Assembly (NCBI GenBank): GCA_050084515.1
Contig: CM114273.1
Span: 15,500,001-15,564,000, forward strand
Origin: Blasia pusilla
Taxonomy: Eukaryota; Marchantiophyta; Marchantiopsida; Blasiales
DNA length: 64,000 nt
Direction of reading: 5' to 3'
Part shown: positions 45,755 through 59,678 of the stretch, one piece after another
Numbering within the stretch: the first letter of the stretch is position 1
Layout: each line of letters opens with the position of its first letter
Translations under genes and position numbers: made by a program
Notes under the pieces: generated by a model
Database searches by the model: none
What the model was told of the DNA's origin: nothing
Seen by the model: the letters and a program-made list of their open reading frames with translations, nothing else

Positions 45755-47399
45755 CTAGAATTTAAATATCCTTAGATCAAATGATATACTGGAATCCAAA
45801 GGTATTAGTGGAATATGTGGAATAGAAATTTGATCCCCAATGTTTCTCCATGTCATGGTCTTATTATCTATAACAATTTGTGATAATTCCCAAACCGCGA
45901 ATTGCATATCGTTTTCTTGTCTTTTGGAACCAATTATGTTTCTTAATAACATATCTAGAGCACCAATTTTCAAGGTTGGAAAATAGGGAGGAAATTTGGA
46001 TGGCAAGGATGTATTCAAAATGTCAATTAGGTATACATTAATTACTCATTCCATCATTGGGAATGGATTCAAAACTTAAATAGGTATGCCCTTGCATATG
46101 CATGAATATATACATAGCTACTTAATTAAAAAATAAGTCCTCATAATTTAGTATAAATAAGATTAAAAAATTAATAATCAATTCTTGCCTCACCAATACA
46201 TCGCGACAACTCTATGTCATTGATTTCATCAACATTCATGTTTATTGGGATCAAAATAAGAGTATCTCTTAAGAAGAATATGTCTTTAAATATTTTGTAT
46301 CAATCCCATTTATTATATGAAAGAGGCCTCGTGTATTTGTTCCATTAAATACCATATCTAATAGAACTTCAATGATATCTTCATTCAAATCAAGGTGAGC
46401 ATGTTCATGGTCTTCTCTCGATCACCTGTAATAGTCAATTCACAAAATATTATTGATGAAGACATGCCTCATCGCTTTATTTTTGCACTCTCGTGTCTTT
46501 TATAAGTTTCATAATCCCGATATTAGACCAAAAAGTTGATTTCTTGATGGTACCTTAGACAATTTTTTCTCCTTCTCGACGGCGGATCATTATAAGGACT
46601 TAGCAAAACTCACCACCAAATACAACTAGTTTTCCACTAAATGGAAGTTCCCTCAAATGTGTTGGGATTACTTCAATAATATCTTAAAGAGTGTGATTGA
46701 CAACCTTGAATGCATGGCGATAGGCCATATATGGTTCATCTTATAAAATGATACATGCATTTTGAATTACACTTGACTCGTGATTATTTACTTATATCTC
46801 ACATGTTCGTGATTCAATAAGGGTAATAAGAGTCTTAGAGTGTGAATACGCCATACGTCCACACTCAATAAAGAATTTAGATATTCCACATGATGGCACA
46901 ACAAGAGCAATACCAAACATAGTTTTGACATTGGCAAGAAGCAAATCATAAACAAAAAATATTTTGTGTTCCACCTCATTGACCTCAACTATCCTCAACA
47001 AATTATTTCTGGCATTGGAGGAGAATTATGAGTGATTTTTTCAATCTTATCTTATACCGCATCCCAAATTGTATATTTACCATCATTTCATTCGGATTTT
47101 CTATGTAAAAACCATTTAAAATTTATATTTCAATTGTATAAGAGCTGAGATTCTTTTAAACATTTTGGCAAAGAAGTATTACTTTGAAAGATGTTATATG
47201 TAGAGTCTAAGAATCTATTCCCTTGAGCTTGTAAGTGGAAATGCACTTGGAATAATGTAATGTTCATGAAAATATAATCCAAGGGTAGATTATGCATCTC
47301 TCTTTTCTACAATTATGCAATGAAAGTTTTTTTTTTAGAATAAAGACCAACTAGCCATAGAAAATGAAGGAGCTTCCTAGTTTTTTTCCGAAAAAATGT

Positions 47400-47640
47400 A
47401 ACAATGATATAAAGTCATATATATATATAATATTGACCTAGAATAAATTGAATATATTTAGAATATATATATAGAAAAATATTCTATTAAAGTTCTATAT
47501 ATTCTATTATATTCTATATTATATATAATATTTCCTAGAAAATATGATAATAAATTGATATATATATATAATATTCCTAGATTATAAATTGATATATATA
47601 TATATATTATTGACATCAATTTATAATATAGGAAATACGT
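47400..47640. repeat. Low-complexity (AT)n tract inside the Helitron remnant
   Basis: Repeated TATATATA runs and a duplicated AAATTGATATATATATATA-like motif. It interrupts coding-like sequence just before the helicase part. Confidence 0.8.
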
Positions 47641-48925
47641 AGCATAAAGGTATGCTTGATTAGTGGCAAATAATTCAATCATGGTAATTTTCCCGTTCCT
47701 CTCCAATACCTCTTCAAGAATATAACCATTATTGTAATATACCATTTATGTACTAGGAACATGAATTTTCAATCTTAAAACATTCGACATATCAAACTAT
47801 TTTGAATATACGCCATCATGCCTTAGTAGCACAAATATATCTATATGCAAAGGGAGACAAAAGGGATCGATTAGGGCAAGTAAAAAAGAAAAAGAAAAAA
47901 AGGAAATAGAAATAATCCATGTATGGATGTAAAATTAAGGAAAAAAAAATATTACGATACCTCGCATCATGATATTGTATTACCTCATTAATAATCACAT
48001 CTTTCCTATCCAGTTCCGAGACATTGGAGGTACTATACAATATCAAGTACAAGCCCTTATCTACACATATAAATAAGTGTTTCATAACATACAAAAATAT
48101 TGGAGATCTTCATGTTTAAATGAAAATAAAAAGTGCATATAACACAAGATTACATGGTACAACCCAACGATTATCCAAAGGGTTTGTGGGTTTCATTATT
48201 TTCAATCTTTTATCATTCTTAATGAACCATCCGAAAGCCACGGGGTAAAATATAAAGTTGAGCACACAAGTCATGATATTTAAATTCCAAAAAAACGCAT
48301 ATCGAAATAAAGAGAACTAATGGTGTCTTCTATATATTGGATATCTATCCTTACTCTTTGTTGTCATAGAAGGAAAAGGTGTAGGATACCATTTCGTACA
48401 TTTTTATATCTTTATGTCTATAGGTTGAGTTCTACGCATAATCCAAGCATCATATAATTAACCAAAGTATATTGTAGCCTTAGATGGATGATGGTATTAG
48501 GCACATCTGTTGATATAGTTGCACCAAATTTAATAGAAGCATTGGCCATGTCCCCTCTAGCAAGAATAATCAAAATATGACCACCTTCGTGCTCATGCAT
48601 CTCATAACTTGGCGTAAAATATGTTTGTTTAAGATCAAATGAAATAATTCCCTGCGCTTCTTATTTTTCTAAGAAACTCACGTAACCAAATCTGGTCGAT
48701 CAATTGCACTTTAACTTAGTAGCAATAGTAGCAATTATGATATGATTTCCTCCCACTTAATATTGCATACTATTATAATTGATGCATAGATCTTAGACCC
48801 CTACTAAAAGAGGGCAAAGATATAATGTGATGGCCAGATATTCTTCCATCCCCGTTATGTCTTCACATGACATCATTCACACCTTGATATAATTTTGCAT
48901 GTAAATATTTGCTGAAGAGGAATCC

Positions 48926-49112
48926 ATAATAAGTATTGCATATTGATAGTTGCATAAATATCCATCATTTACTCTTGGGTTAGTCTAGCCAAATGAAGCA
49001 ATCTATTTCCATCTTCAAATCCATAATTAGTATTACATCTTGATAGTTGCATAATGTCCATCATTAACTCTTGGGTTAGTCTACCCAAATGAAGCAATCT
49101 ATTTCCATCTTC
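48926..49112. repeat. Tandem duplication, two ~94-bp units
   Basis: Units about 48926-49019 and 49020-49112 both run from CCATAATTAGTATT-like to CAATCTATTTCCATCTTC, with a few substitutions. Located within the Helitron remnant. Confidence 0.9.
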
Positions 49113-51338
49113 TACCCTAAACTGTGTGTCTAAGCAAAATACAACAAATTTAAAGGTTGTGAAAATCTTTCTATATCTCCTTGTTCTTGCATCATGGGAA
49201 TCTTATTTTTCTTCAACGTGCATTAAATCTCTATATTTTCACGATAAGCCTCAGACTTCATGATACCATATCTTCAATTTTATACTTGAATGTCATTATC
49301 CCTTTTCCCAGTTTCTATCCCTAAGTACCAACTAGATTCACCATAAAAGAATAATAAAATAAAATAAAAGGGAGTGCATGCTTCATCCAAGTCAGACATA
49401 CGAAGCATATGTTCCCCATGGAATTTTATAATAATATCACACTTATAAATGGAATCACTTCCATCACCAAAAATATATTTCCGCAACTTCATATATAATC
49501 GGCAGAATATATCATTTTTCCTCAAGACATATTTTGCTTGCTTTCAATAGTATCCTTAAGTCAAGACATATTTCTTCATTTGCATTTTGTTGAGATATTT
49601 AGACTTATGGATTATGCTCTTGCAACACTTTATGTAGATCATTCCATATCTTATGTCTGAATTTGTGAGACATGACCCTTTTATGGTTCTCAATCCCATA
49701 TTTGGTATTGTCAATGTAAATTTGAGGAAAATTGGATGCTTTACCATCTTCGAGACGAAGTTACCCAAATGATTTTTAAATTCCATCTTGAATCCTCAAA
49801 ATTCCCTATACCTCCCAACTTCTTAATAGTATATGTTTTAGTTAATGTTAATTGGAATGACAGATTATAAACGCAAGCATGATTGATGAAGTGAATACTT
49901 GAATCCTTGGCATTTGAAATCAATTGAAATAGGAAAAGGGGACATGTTTTCAAAAGGTAAAGTTGTATATGTTCATACTCCCAATGTATTCCATAAGGAG
50001 AATCACAAAACCTCATGTTCTTCGCCCTCTAACACTTCTAATGCATAGCCTAGCAAGAAGGAAATATATTGGTCATGAAACCGAGAATATAATGTCCACT
50101 ACTATGATGTATGGATCCTCCAATACCAATTTTCTTGATATCACTCTCTCTAAAAATTGGGTTTCGCACCATGTTCAGATATCTATATCTCAACCATACC
50201 CTTTGACACGCTCATGTGATTGTACTACTCTCTTCAACAATAATATCAATATATCTATCATGAGGCAAGAATACTTTACTCTCAAGTTTAGCAACAACCC
50301 AAAATATTGGATTTTCACATACGGGATGAATATGAGAAATGTGTAAACTTGAAATATCGTGAAGAGCTCCAATTGGCCTAAGAAAAAGGTAGTTATTAGT
50401 TTTGAGGTATGAAAATTAAACTAATAACAAGAACTTGTACAAGGAGGTTTGAAGAAAAAAAGTACAAAATCATAAGTCGAAGAGTATCTTTAATTTCCAC
50501 ATCATATTGGAGGAATGTATATGCTATAGTAGTTTTGTTTCCTATTTTCATGGCACATCGTTCCCTTTGGTACTCTTTACAAGACTCCCTCCATCTTTTG
50601 TTCTCAAGTGCCAATGTCTCTACACATTAGCACTCAAGAAATACGTTTACACTCTTGTGCCTTGTCATGCATAGCCTTTTGAACATCGTGGATACATATG
50701 AAGAAGGTTTGGAAGTATATAAAGTGTTATCACAAATTTCAGCACATTATTCTATGTATAAGTACACAAAAATGAATGCACAACCTAAAACCCTTGAAAA
50801 GAATGCATGAAAATGAACACATGTGAGAAATGGGCAAGTTTATGGAGCTGCTTCCTATCAGATAGCACATCCTCTTCTTTGTGCCTCGCCACAAAGGACA
50901 TTTCTAACTTCTTGAATATCATGGGGATTTGAGGGAATAGTGAGATTCTTGAATTTGAAAAATATACAAAGATGCACATTCATATTTTGTACTTGGAATT
51001 TTAGAGGAAATAATTGTGTAACATTTCATTCAAGGATCAATAGAATAATTAATATGCAATAAAAAAAATTCAAAGAAGGACATATTTTTATATAAGCTTA
51101 TAATTCTAGGGTTCGCCTAGGTCCTTTGATATGAAACCCATTACGCTTTCCACACCACATTTATATTCACTCCATGAATTTAATTAAGTGGATCTTGACA
51201 TCCATTGCATACCAAAAAAGTTATTTTTCCACTCATTCTTTACGTTTCATATACAACATAGAAAGTCCAATGGTCATAACAGATTGAATCCTTGGAAAAA
51301 ATTGGATGGATCTATTCTTCAAAAATTAGTTAAATATT

Positions 51339-51892
51339 TTTATACCATGCCTAATAATGATCATCCCTAACCTACCTTGAATTAATAAAAAAATCCCTTC
51401 TTGGCCATAGGACACAAGGAAATTGTAGATAGAGAAAATGTGACAACAAGGAAAAAGAGGGATTAGCTACTAAGTTCTATGGGCAAAGGGAAGGAAGATG
51501 CATGTGTAGGGGGGTCGGGAGGAGATCCTAACTGCATGGGATAGGGCACACGCGTAGTGCATAGAATAACAACATGGGTTAAAGGAGAGGAGAGAAGGGT
51601 TTAGGATTTAGGGTTTAGTTAATTTTTTGTATACCATGCCCAATAATGATCATCCCTAATCTACCCTAAATCAATAAAAAAAAAGGTCCCTTCTTTGCCA
51701 TAGGACACAAGGAAATTATAGATAAAGAAAATGCGGTCACAAGGAAAAAGAGGGATGTAGCTACGAAGTTTTATTGGAAAAGGGAAGGAAGATGCATGGG
51801 TAGGGGGGTCGAGAGGAAATCCTAACTGCATGGGATAGGGCATACGCGTAGTGCATAGAAAATAATCATGGATTGAAGGAGAGGAGAGAAGG
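51339..51892. repeat. Tandem duplication, two ~290-bp units with telomere-like junction
   Basis: Copy 1 about 51339-51597 and copy 2 about 51629-51892 share the TATACCATGCC start, GACACAAGGAAATT, GGAAGATGCATG, and GCATGGGATAGGGCA...CGCGTAGTGCAT. Between them lies GGGTTTAGGATTTAGGGTTT (51598-51617), i.e. plant telomere-type TTTAGGG units. Confidence 0.88.
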
Positions 51893-54780
51893 GAAAGCCT
51901 AAGCCTTTGTCAAGACATGAGGCATTATGCGGGGATGAGAGAAATGGGGTCGGGATGAGAGTAGGAGGGAAGGATGATATGTATGCGCACATGAATATGT
52001 CTATGCACGATATAAGTGACAATTTTGGGGATTGAGAGAGTTGGATTGTCGGTGTTTTTGGTACAAACTTTATTCCTCGTCAAAATAGTTGACATTAAAA
52101 TATATTTGCTCAAGCATAGACATTATATTTGATATCTCTTGTACGCCTACTTGAAGGCTCCTTTGGACTTCAAGAGATGGCAGACTCAAAGAAGTAGTCA
52201 AGGCAATCCTCAACCATCTATGCACAAGTTAGAATTAAACTCATCATTTGAACTCCCATATGATTTCACAATGATAGTACAAGGGGTCTCTCTTATTACT
52301 TTGGATGGAGGCAAAGTCAAAATATTTAGAGGGATCTTGCAAGAAATTTTATCTCTCTTGTGAGGAAATGCCTCAAATTTATTGTCATTTAAGTGAAGTA
52401 CTCTAGCTTTATATAAATCCCTATTATCCTTATTAAGTAGAAGGGGACGGGGATAATGTCCCTTACTTGTGTCCAAAGAGGGGCTTCATCAATGCAAAAA
52501 TTGATGGGATAAAAAAGTACTCCATTTTCTTAGCACTCACTAGTTTTATTTATTCCTTGACGAGAGAAATGGGTTCCGACTTTGGATTCAATATCACTCC
52601 TTGAATTTTTTCCTCCTCTTGTAAGGCATATAACTACTACATAGGGCTTAATTTGTTGTTATGTTTTCTATATTTGATTTGAGAGCTTCCTCAGCAAAGA
52701 GAATACTCATCCACTTTCTCATTGTAGAGTTCTTTGTTGTAATGTGAGTCAATATTTGTGAATCTTATAGGTGTTGAGCAACCACATTTTTTCTCTTGAT
52801 TTTTATTTTCCCTACATTAGATGACGTAGCAGTTACCATGCATCACTATCAAGCATCTAACAATTGTGCCTCGCAACCCAACTATTATTTGTCATGTTCC
52901 ATTTGTTTGGACTTACATATGGCAAGTGTTGGGAGAGCTTGGTCCATGGAGGGCACACCACGTGTGATGCAATTGAGCTCATATGATTTAGAAATTAGAA
53001 TTTACTGTAGGCTACTTGGAACTGCTATAAAGAGTTATTTCAAGCATACATATTTTAAAGACTCGCTTGAAAAAATCTAGCATCTCTTATTTTAGAGTAG
53101 CTCGAACAACATCAAAGTAGTGCAAATTCTAGAGACAAAGAATGCAACTGAAAATGCTAGTTCTAAATTCGAATGGTATATTTTGCACTCTCAACTATTT
53201 TCAAATCAAATCAATATTATGGAAGTTTGACATATAGCTTTGTAGCATCAAATAGTTGTTGGAAGAAAATAAGAGCCTTACTTCATGGATATTTTTAGGG
53301 AGTCCAACTACTTGTGTCTCTCCCCACTTAGAATAGGTTATCTTGTGTCCTAATTGATAGAGCTAACATCATATCCCACATTTAAAAAAAAAAACAAACA
53401 AACATACAAACCATATGGTGGTTTGTAGCTCAATTTAAATATAGAACCAAGGTTTACATTGAAGCTCCCTCCATAGCCATGTAGTTATGTCAATAATTTC
53501 TATATTTTCTAATGGGATTCTATAGCCAAAACTATTATGTAGCCCTTTTGTTCGTTCGACTTTGTATTAAAAAAACTAGAAAAAAACAAGGGAAGAAATA
53601 ACAAGAATTTATGGTGAAGAGGAAGGAATAATAAAGGAAAAAAATAGAATATAGAATCAACTTACACGGAAATAGGAAATAACATTAGTTCAATTCACAT
53701 TCACACAAACTAGGAATGAATTCAGTTCATCTGAATGTACGTTAAGACAACACACATAGGGGATAGGGGATAGCCTAGAAACAAATTCCGAAATAATATG
53801 GTATCAAATGAATAAGGGAATCACTTCACACAAAATAACTATATAACCATTAAATTCACATGAACTGGGACTTTGTATTAATTCAAATATCATGAATAAG
53901 TATTTGCATCTAAAAAATAAACCCAAACCAGCGTTGAAACGCATGATAGGGGATGATCTGCTCAATAGCCTATAAAAATAAAACAAGTTCCACCTATAGA
54001 GGCCATAGATAGCAATGCCACAATTTTTTAACAACTTTGCCATCTTTTTATGGTATTTCATTAATCACCTAAAAGATGGTTAAAATTTCATAAGTGTCCT
54101 TTTGTCCACCATGAATTCATTGTATTTTGTTCATAAAAGGAAGCATACCTCTTTTGTTCTAAAAGGAGGTATGCTCCATCAACAATCCATGTGTAAAAAA
54201 ATTTACGAATGTAAAAAAATGATAGATCTGACATCTGAAAAATAAAATTTTGGAAATAGATGAAACTTCCAATGTGAACATGACACATGTGTAACATAAG
54301 ACACATGACACATGGAGAGCATTTAACACCGAACGAAGCTTACCACACCATTAGCATAGATATAGCGAGGCCATTTTCAAAATATGTTAGATACAAATTT
54401 TATTTAATATTTAGGGATTTATTTTTAAATAATATATCAATGACTCAACAAATATATTTTTCCATAAGATAAAACTTAAAGGAAACGCCTATTAACTTGC
54501 AAGATCTACATATAAATTCTCAAAAGAAAATAATTTCAAGATCTAAGTTTAGAAGATCCTTTTTTGGGATGGTACATCTTAAAAATTCAATGTTGGGAAG
54601 ATGTGATATATAGGAATACTTTTTGGGAACATATGAATGAGAAAACATCGTTTATTTAGGTGGAAATTATAGGGTAAATGCCACGTTAGTGATCTACTTT
54701 TTTAGTTTTGGTGACGTTTAAGATGGTTTTAGTGACACTTTTTACAATCTAATTCTTTCCATTTTTTTAGCAATGGAGTA
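51893..54780. other. AT-rich DNA, no recognised gene
   Basis: A minus frame at 52210-52476 (DTSKGHYPRPLLLNKDNRDL) and a plus frame at 52796-53080 are isolated and match no family I know. A small hairpin lies at 54142-54173 (AGCATACCT..AGGTATGCT). Confidence 0.4.
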
Positions 54781-54951
54781 AAAAAGACTTTTGGTGAGGG
54801 TGCAATGCACGTGCGTATAGTTTTGAATTACTACCCATCCAAATTGATTTTATCAGATTAGACAACCAACGTTCCTATTGGCTAAAAAGGACATATACCA
54901 AGGAGAGAGATGATCTCAAAATGGAAAGGCACTCTCCAATAATAATATAGA
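54781..54951 (-). mobile_element. Possible short non-autonomous Helitron
   Basis: The minus strand at 54951 begins TCTATATTATTATTGGAGAG with A immediately outside, as expected of a plant Helitron 5' end, and is almost identical to the end at 15250. About 150 bp away the sequence TGCAATGCACGTGCG with ATTACTACC resembles the subterminal part of the 3' end at 16313-16348. The CTRR terminus itself is not seen. Confidence 0.4.
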
Positions 54952-57900
54952 TAAGAATTTAATTTCATATAATGCATGCGTACAATCCCTAGGCAAGTCA
55001 AAGTGGGAGAACAAGCATTAATTAATCCTTGACTAGATTAATGCTTTCAATGTGATAAAAATCCCCTATCCTCAATGGATCCTCCCCAAGTATAGAATTT
55101 CCTCTTCGGAAAGTTTCAAGGACACCAACCCCCACACTTGTCTTATGAGTTTCGTTTCACAAACTCTAAATACTATAGTGGTACAACAATTCATAGCATG
55201 CAGATTACAAAATACCATTTTTTCCCATTTTTTTCTACACTTTGGACAGATTGCTTTCCGAGGCAAGCAAGTCAATTCCAATATACTTTGTTTATGTATT
55301 TTCATGTTATTATTGGAAAGTTTTTTTTTCCATATGAGAAATTTAATCGCTAAAATTTGAACTTGATCAAATGAAATTTAATATTTAAGATAATTGATAA
55401 GTCACTCTACGTTATATTATTGTAATGGGAAGTAGCAAAATGGTTGAAAGCTTGTCAAGAGCTATCCTCTTAGAAAAACCTAAATCGAACCTTTAAGAAA
55501 ATTTTGAATCTAGTGTGAAATCATCGCAAAAGGTTTTCTTTGAGTCACAAAACTTAGATGACTATTCCCAATTCATTTGTGTGATATGAAATTTTATAAT
55601 ACTTACCCTCATGAGGATTATTCTAGCTACTCTCCATAGTTTAATGGAACTTTGAAAACTATTTTTTTGGGTTTTTTAATCTTCTAAATTATTATAATTA
55701 AATTTTTGTTAGTATATTCATAGTGTATTTGAAAGCTATATATTTTTTTAATCTTCTAACTTATTATAATTAAATTCTTGTTTGTATTCATACTTTATAG
55801 CTTTGGATCATCGTAATTCAAAAGGAGTACGAAGTTTGAAAACACCAACTTAAGAATGTATGACAAGTGACATCTATGATGAAATTTTCATGATTTAGAG
55901 AAGCTTAAATTAAATTCGATAAATCTGACGTTTTAAGGAAACCTTATCCCCCGTGGTGAGTTTTTGTGAAATACTATAACTATTTAAATTTTAAGAAAAA
56001 TAGGGAGAAATCTCCATAAGAAATCAATTATGGCTCCATAGAGAAATGCCCAGATTTGAACACAATATTATTTCATTCAACAAGTCAGGCGTAAGAGAAA
56101 GTAGGGGATAGGCTCTATAGGGTGGTATCCTAAGCTCATTTATGACGCTCTTTGGAATAAGTGATGTCCACGATATCCTACCTATATATGTGAGATGAAA
56201 AAACGTTCCCCCCCTTACATCATAGTCTCTAACGTTTTAAGAAGAAAATCATCTAATGAAGGTTTCTAGAATACCATCACATTTACAAGCATTTATGGCG
56301 TTGATGTAATGAACTTGGAAACGAATGATTCCGTAGTCCATTGGTTATTTCTTTTTTATTTGGATAATAGATTTTAGGTCTAGAGGATAGGAATAGAAAA
56401 AGGTTGTCACAAATCTTGGGATTGATGACAATCGTTTTCAAATGTTGTGTCGGTGCTCTAGATAAGAATTGCTCATGAAACAAACGGTAACTATTATTAT
56501 TGACAAGGAAATTTCTGCAAATATAATTTGGCATGCCCGTAACTCATAATTTTATTTACTTTACTATTAGTAGAGAGTTTTTTTAAAGATGATCACATGA
56601 AATTAGTGGATACATGGTGAATAAAATTTTATTTTAAAAAAAGACTTAAATTCTTATTTTTTGTTAAAATACATCTAACTTGGTTCAAGATACATCTTCG
56701 TATATTTTACTTTATTAATTGAGTAAAGAGTAATTCATCCCTTTTCCAATCCCAATCATTTAATAAATAAAATAAAATAGCTTATTTTGATGATTTTTTC
56801 TCAAAATAAAAGGCATGATTCTTTTTCTCAAAATCATGCTTGAAAATAATATATAATATATAAACAGTATTTCTTCCATTATTTTGAAGACTAATAAATG
56901 TGCCATTATTTTCCTCTTATCCTTTTCATTTATTCTTCAAAATTAAAATTTAAATATAACTTTTTCATCATTTCGTTTGCATGAACCTTGAGAAAATAAT
57001 TTTCAATTTTCAAAGGATGACAGAGAATAAAAAGAAAGAGACTCTAGAAGATTTCATCCATAAAGATGTTTGGATTTGAGTTAACTATGGTTAATTAATT
57101 AAAATTAAAAACTACAAATAACTTGATTATTAAAACCTAACCTATTCTTATTTTATCTTTTGTATAGGGTAAGTTATTTTTAAAAATTTATGAAAAAATT
57201 TGAGAGGTGTCATTCATTCATTGGTCTTCAAAGTGAGCTAATGCCCTTAATAATATGATTTACGTGACAATCAAAATGTGGACTTTCTGGTTGTGAAATG
57301 TGGGAACTTTTAAAAATAAATATTGTTGTTTTCCATCGCACATAAGTTTGTGAGAGGTAGAACTTTACTGGAATGGACACATTTGTATCATTCATGGTTC
57401 AAAGTAAATTAATATTTCCAAATCATCATGAATATATTACATTTTCTCCATGATAGGAAACCTACCCTTTCGTAGGATAAGAATATTTAAGATGGAGTGG
57501 ATCAAATAGTTTTAACTCTAAAAATGGAATTTCCAAAAAGAAATTTTGCTTACAAAAGACGTGGAGAGAGAGAAAAAAATCAATATACTTTATCTCCAAG
57601 TAAGCGATTTATATTCCTAATATCATTCTATTCAAAAAGTTTACACAGCCCCCTTAGCCCTTTCTCCCTCTCTTTAACATCCTTACCTCATTTGGCTCAA
57701 TGGATTTGTCCTACTTAGTGCACAAATGGAGAATGGTTTTCTCCCTTGATTCTTATTCAATTTCGGTAGATGAGTTTATAAGGTTTATGCATGTTTGTAG
57801 ATGGAATATGGTTACGATCAACATATTTCTTGAGAAGGAAATACATGTAAGATGTTCAAACACATGACAAAAGGACCGTAGATAGAGAGCAAATGTGGTT

Positions 57901-58064
57901 TCCAATGTACATCATTTGGTTTTTAAATTGCAATAACTATCGTAGACAAGGTCATTGGAAGTAAATTCCAAGTGGCTTAAGAGTTTTTATAGGGTTGGGG
58001 ATACTTGAGGGTAAATTTTTAGCGAAGTAATTAAAAAAGAAATCCAAGTTATTCTAAAAGTGAG
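54952..58064. other. AT-rich gene-free DNA
   Basis: No frame over about 100 codons with a recognisable family and no long repeat found. Homopolymer and AT runs are common. Confidence 0.5.
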
Positions 58065-58391
58065 CAAGGTTGCATATGGACAAAGTCCATGTCCACGTAC
58101 ATGTCCGTGTCCATGGACTTACATCCGTTCTATAGAAGGACTTGTCCATGTGGATCCCATCTCCCCCTTCTTTCTCATATGCTCTACTTGCTTCATGATC
58201 GACACTTTCTCATTTCTTCCTCCTTCCACCTCCACTCCCTCCCTCTTATTGCCCCGCCTGCCCTTGCCCTATCTTCCACCATGAACTATGAGTGTGGCCC
58301 TCATCTTTTGCAATCCATATTTGTAGATATGTCCAAACTTATCCGTCCATGTCTATCATAAGAACATATATGTCCATTTTTTGCAACCATG
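58065..58391 (+). mobile_element. hAT-type MITE, copy A (327 bp)
   Basis: Begins CAAGGTTGCAT and ends TGCAACCATG, imperfect terminal inverted repeats. Near the left end is a subterminal palindrome built from AAGTCCATG/CATGGACTT. The interior is pyrimidine-rich and non-coding. Flanking 8-mers (AAAGTGAG/AAAACAAA) match at only 4 of 8 positions. Confidence 0.8.
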
Positions 58392-58676
58392 AAAACAAAA
58401 GATATCTTCCATGCTAAGATCTTATCATGTGATAATGGGATGTCATTGCATCCTACATGCATTCTAGATAGTATGGCATGAAATTCTATCTTAAATTTAG
58501 TTTTATGATTATCAATATTTTAATCTGTTGATAAAAATCAATAGATTACAATCTTTGGATGAATTCCACCATTCCCATTGTCTGCCTCATGCATTTGATT
58601 ATGGCCCTCAACCCAAATGTGAATCATGACTTGCGGAGTAGGCTTTGACTAGTTATCCATCAAGATAGCTTTGCCA

Positions 58677-59272
58677 CAAGTTTGCATGTGGACAAAGTCC
58701 GTATCGGCAAGCATGTCCATATCCATAGACTTACTGCCATAATGTGGAAGGACTTGTCTATATAGGCCCTATCTCCGTCTTCTTTCTCATTCACCCCACT
58801 TGCAAGGTTGCACATGCACAAAGTCCATGTCCATGGACTTATGTCCTTCATCTAAAAGGATTTGTCCATATGGGCCCCACCTTCCCCTTCTTTCTTATTC
58901 CCCTCACTAGCCTTCATGTTCCATGCTCTCTTGTTTCTTCCTCCCTTCACCTCCACTCCATTCTCCCTTATTGCCCCATTTTCCCTGATCTTGCCTTCCA
59001 TCATAAACTATAAGTGTGGGTCCCACCTCTTGCGATAATTTCCGTGGAGATGTCAAGACTTGTGTTGCTATGTCCGTTTTTGTGCAAACATGCCTACTTT
59101 CCTTTGTGTTCCATACTTTCTTGTTGCTTGCTCCCTCGACCTCCACTTCCATCCTCCTTACTCCCCTACTCATCCTTGCCTTGCCTCCCATCGTGAAATA
59201 TAAATATGGTCCCACGTGTTGCAATCCATCTCCATGGACATATCCAGACTTGTCCATTTTTGTGCAATCATG
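58677..59272 (+). mobile_element. hAT-type MITE, copy B, interrupted by copy C
   Basis: Begins CAAGTTTGCATG and ends TGCAATCATG; flanks CTTTGCCA (58669-58676) and CTTGGCGA (59273-59280) match 6 of 8. Removing the nested copy and its duplication leaves about 298 bp, close to copy A. Confidence 0.82.
58803..59092 (+). mobile_element. hAT-type MITE, copy C, nested in copy B (290 bp)
   Basis: Begins CAAGGTTGCACATG and ends TGCAAACATG. Flanks CCCACTTG (58795-58802) and CCTACTTT (59093-59100) match 6 of 8. It splits copy B in its pyrimidine-rich interior. Confidence 0.85.
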
Positions 59273-59678
59273 CTTGGCGAAGGCTTCTTGTAGATTATGC
59301 AACTCTCGACTCCCTAAATGTTGGAGCTCGTGCCCATATTTATTGACCTCGTGGGTAGTGCCCATATTGAATCCATGTTTTACATCTCATAGTTGTCTTT
59401 TTGCCTCTCACAGTTTGTGACTAGTCTTATGGTGTCTTATCCATCTTGACTATTTGCTTGTTCCTTGCTTCTCATCCTTGATTTGGCCCTTGGTTCCAAG
59501 TCTCAAACCTTGCTTACTTTTCTTTTGTCCATGTAAGTAGCTATGCTCCTTTCTCACCTAATGCCAATTACATGTGTGCGTCGTGCTTAGCTAGCGTTCG
59601 TCCTACGGCTAGTTCAACGGCCCTTTATAGTCTCGCAACTTGTTAGTCTAGTTTTGATTTTGGTAGGTCACACCGAGG

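Larger units (their letters stand above)
45755..50640 (-). pseudogene. Decayed Helitron Rep/PIF1-helicase polyprotein
   Basis: Minus-strand fragments follow the order of a Helitron transposase, the rolling-circle Rep plus PIF1-like helicase protein. N-terminal helix-rich piece (RWRESCKEYQRERCAMK, 50396-50614); HACVYNLSFQLTLTKT (49741-50016); MLRMSDLDEACTPFYFILLF then YGESSWYLGI (49280-49525); Rep region GGHILIILARGDMANAS and VNYMMLGLCVELN (48418-48600), where the HUH pair of catalytic His reads GGH; KHLFICVDKG and NEVIQYHDARYRN (47816-48094); VYYNNGYILEEVLERNGKI (47458-47745). Helicase: LLANVKTMFGIALVVPSCGI (46792-47001) with the Walker A loop lost, then EPYMAYRHAFKVVNHTL and LPFSGKLVVFGGEFC (about 46560-46745), and the C-terminal part IGDQISIPHIPLIPLDSSIS (45755-46018). 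Many stops and frameshifts: an old copy. Family match is from motif order, not a search. Confidence 0.83.

Noticed and set aside
47400-47640. A replication origin or matrix attachment site suggested by the AT tract
   Set aside because: Composition alone is not evidence; it is a microsatellite-like tract inside a dead transposon.
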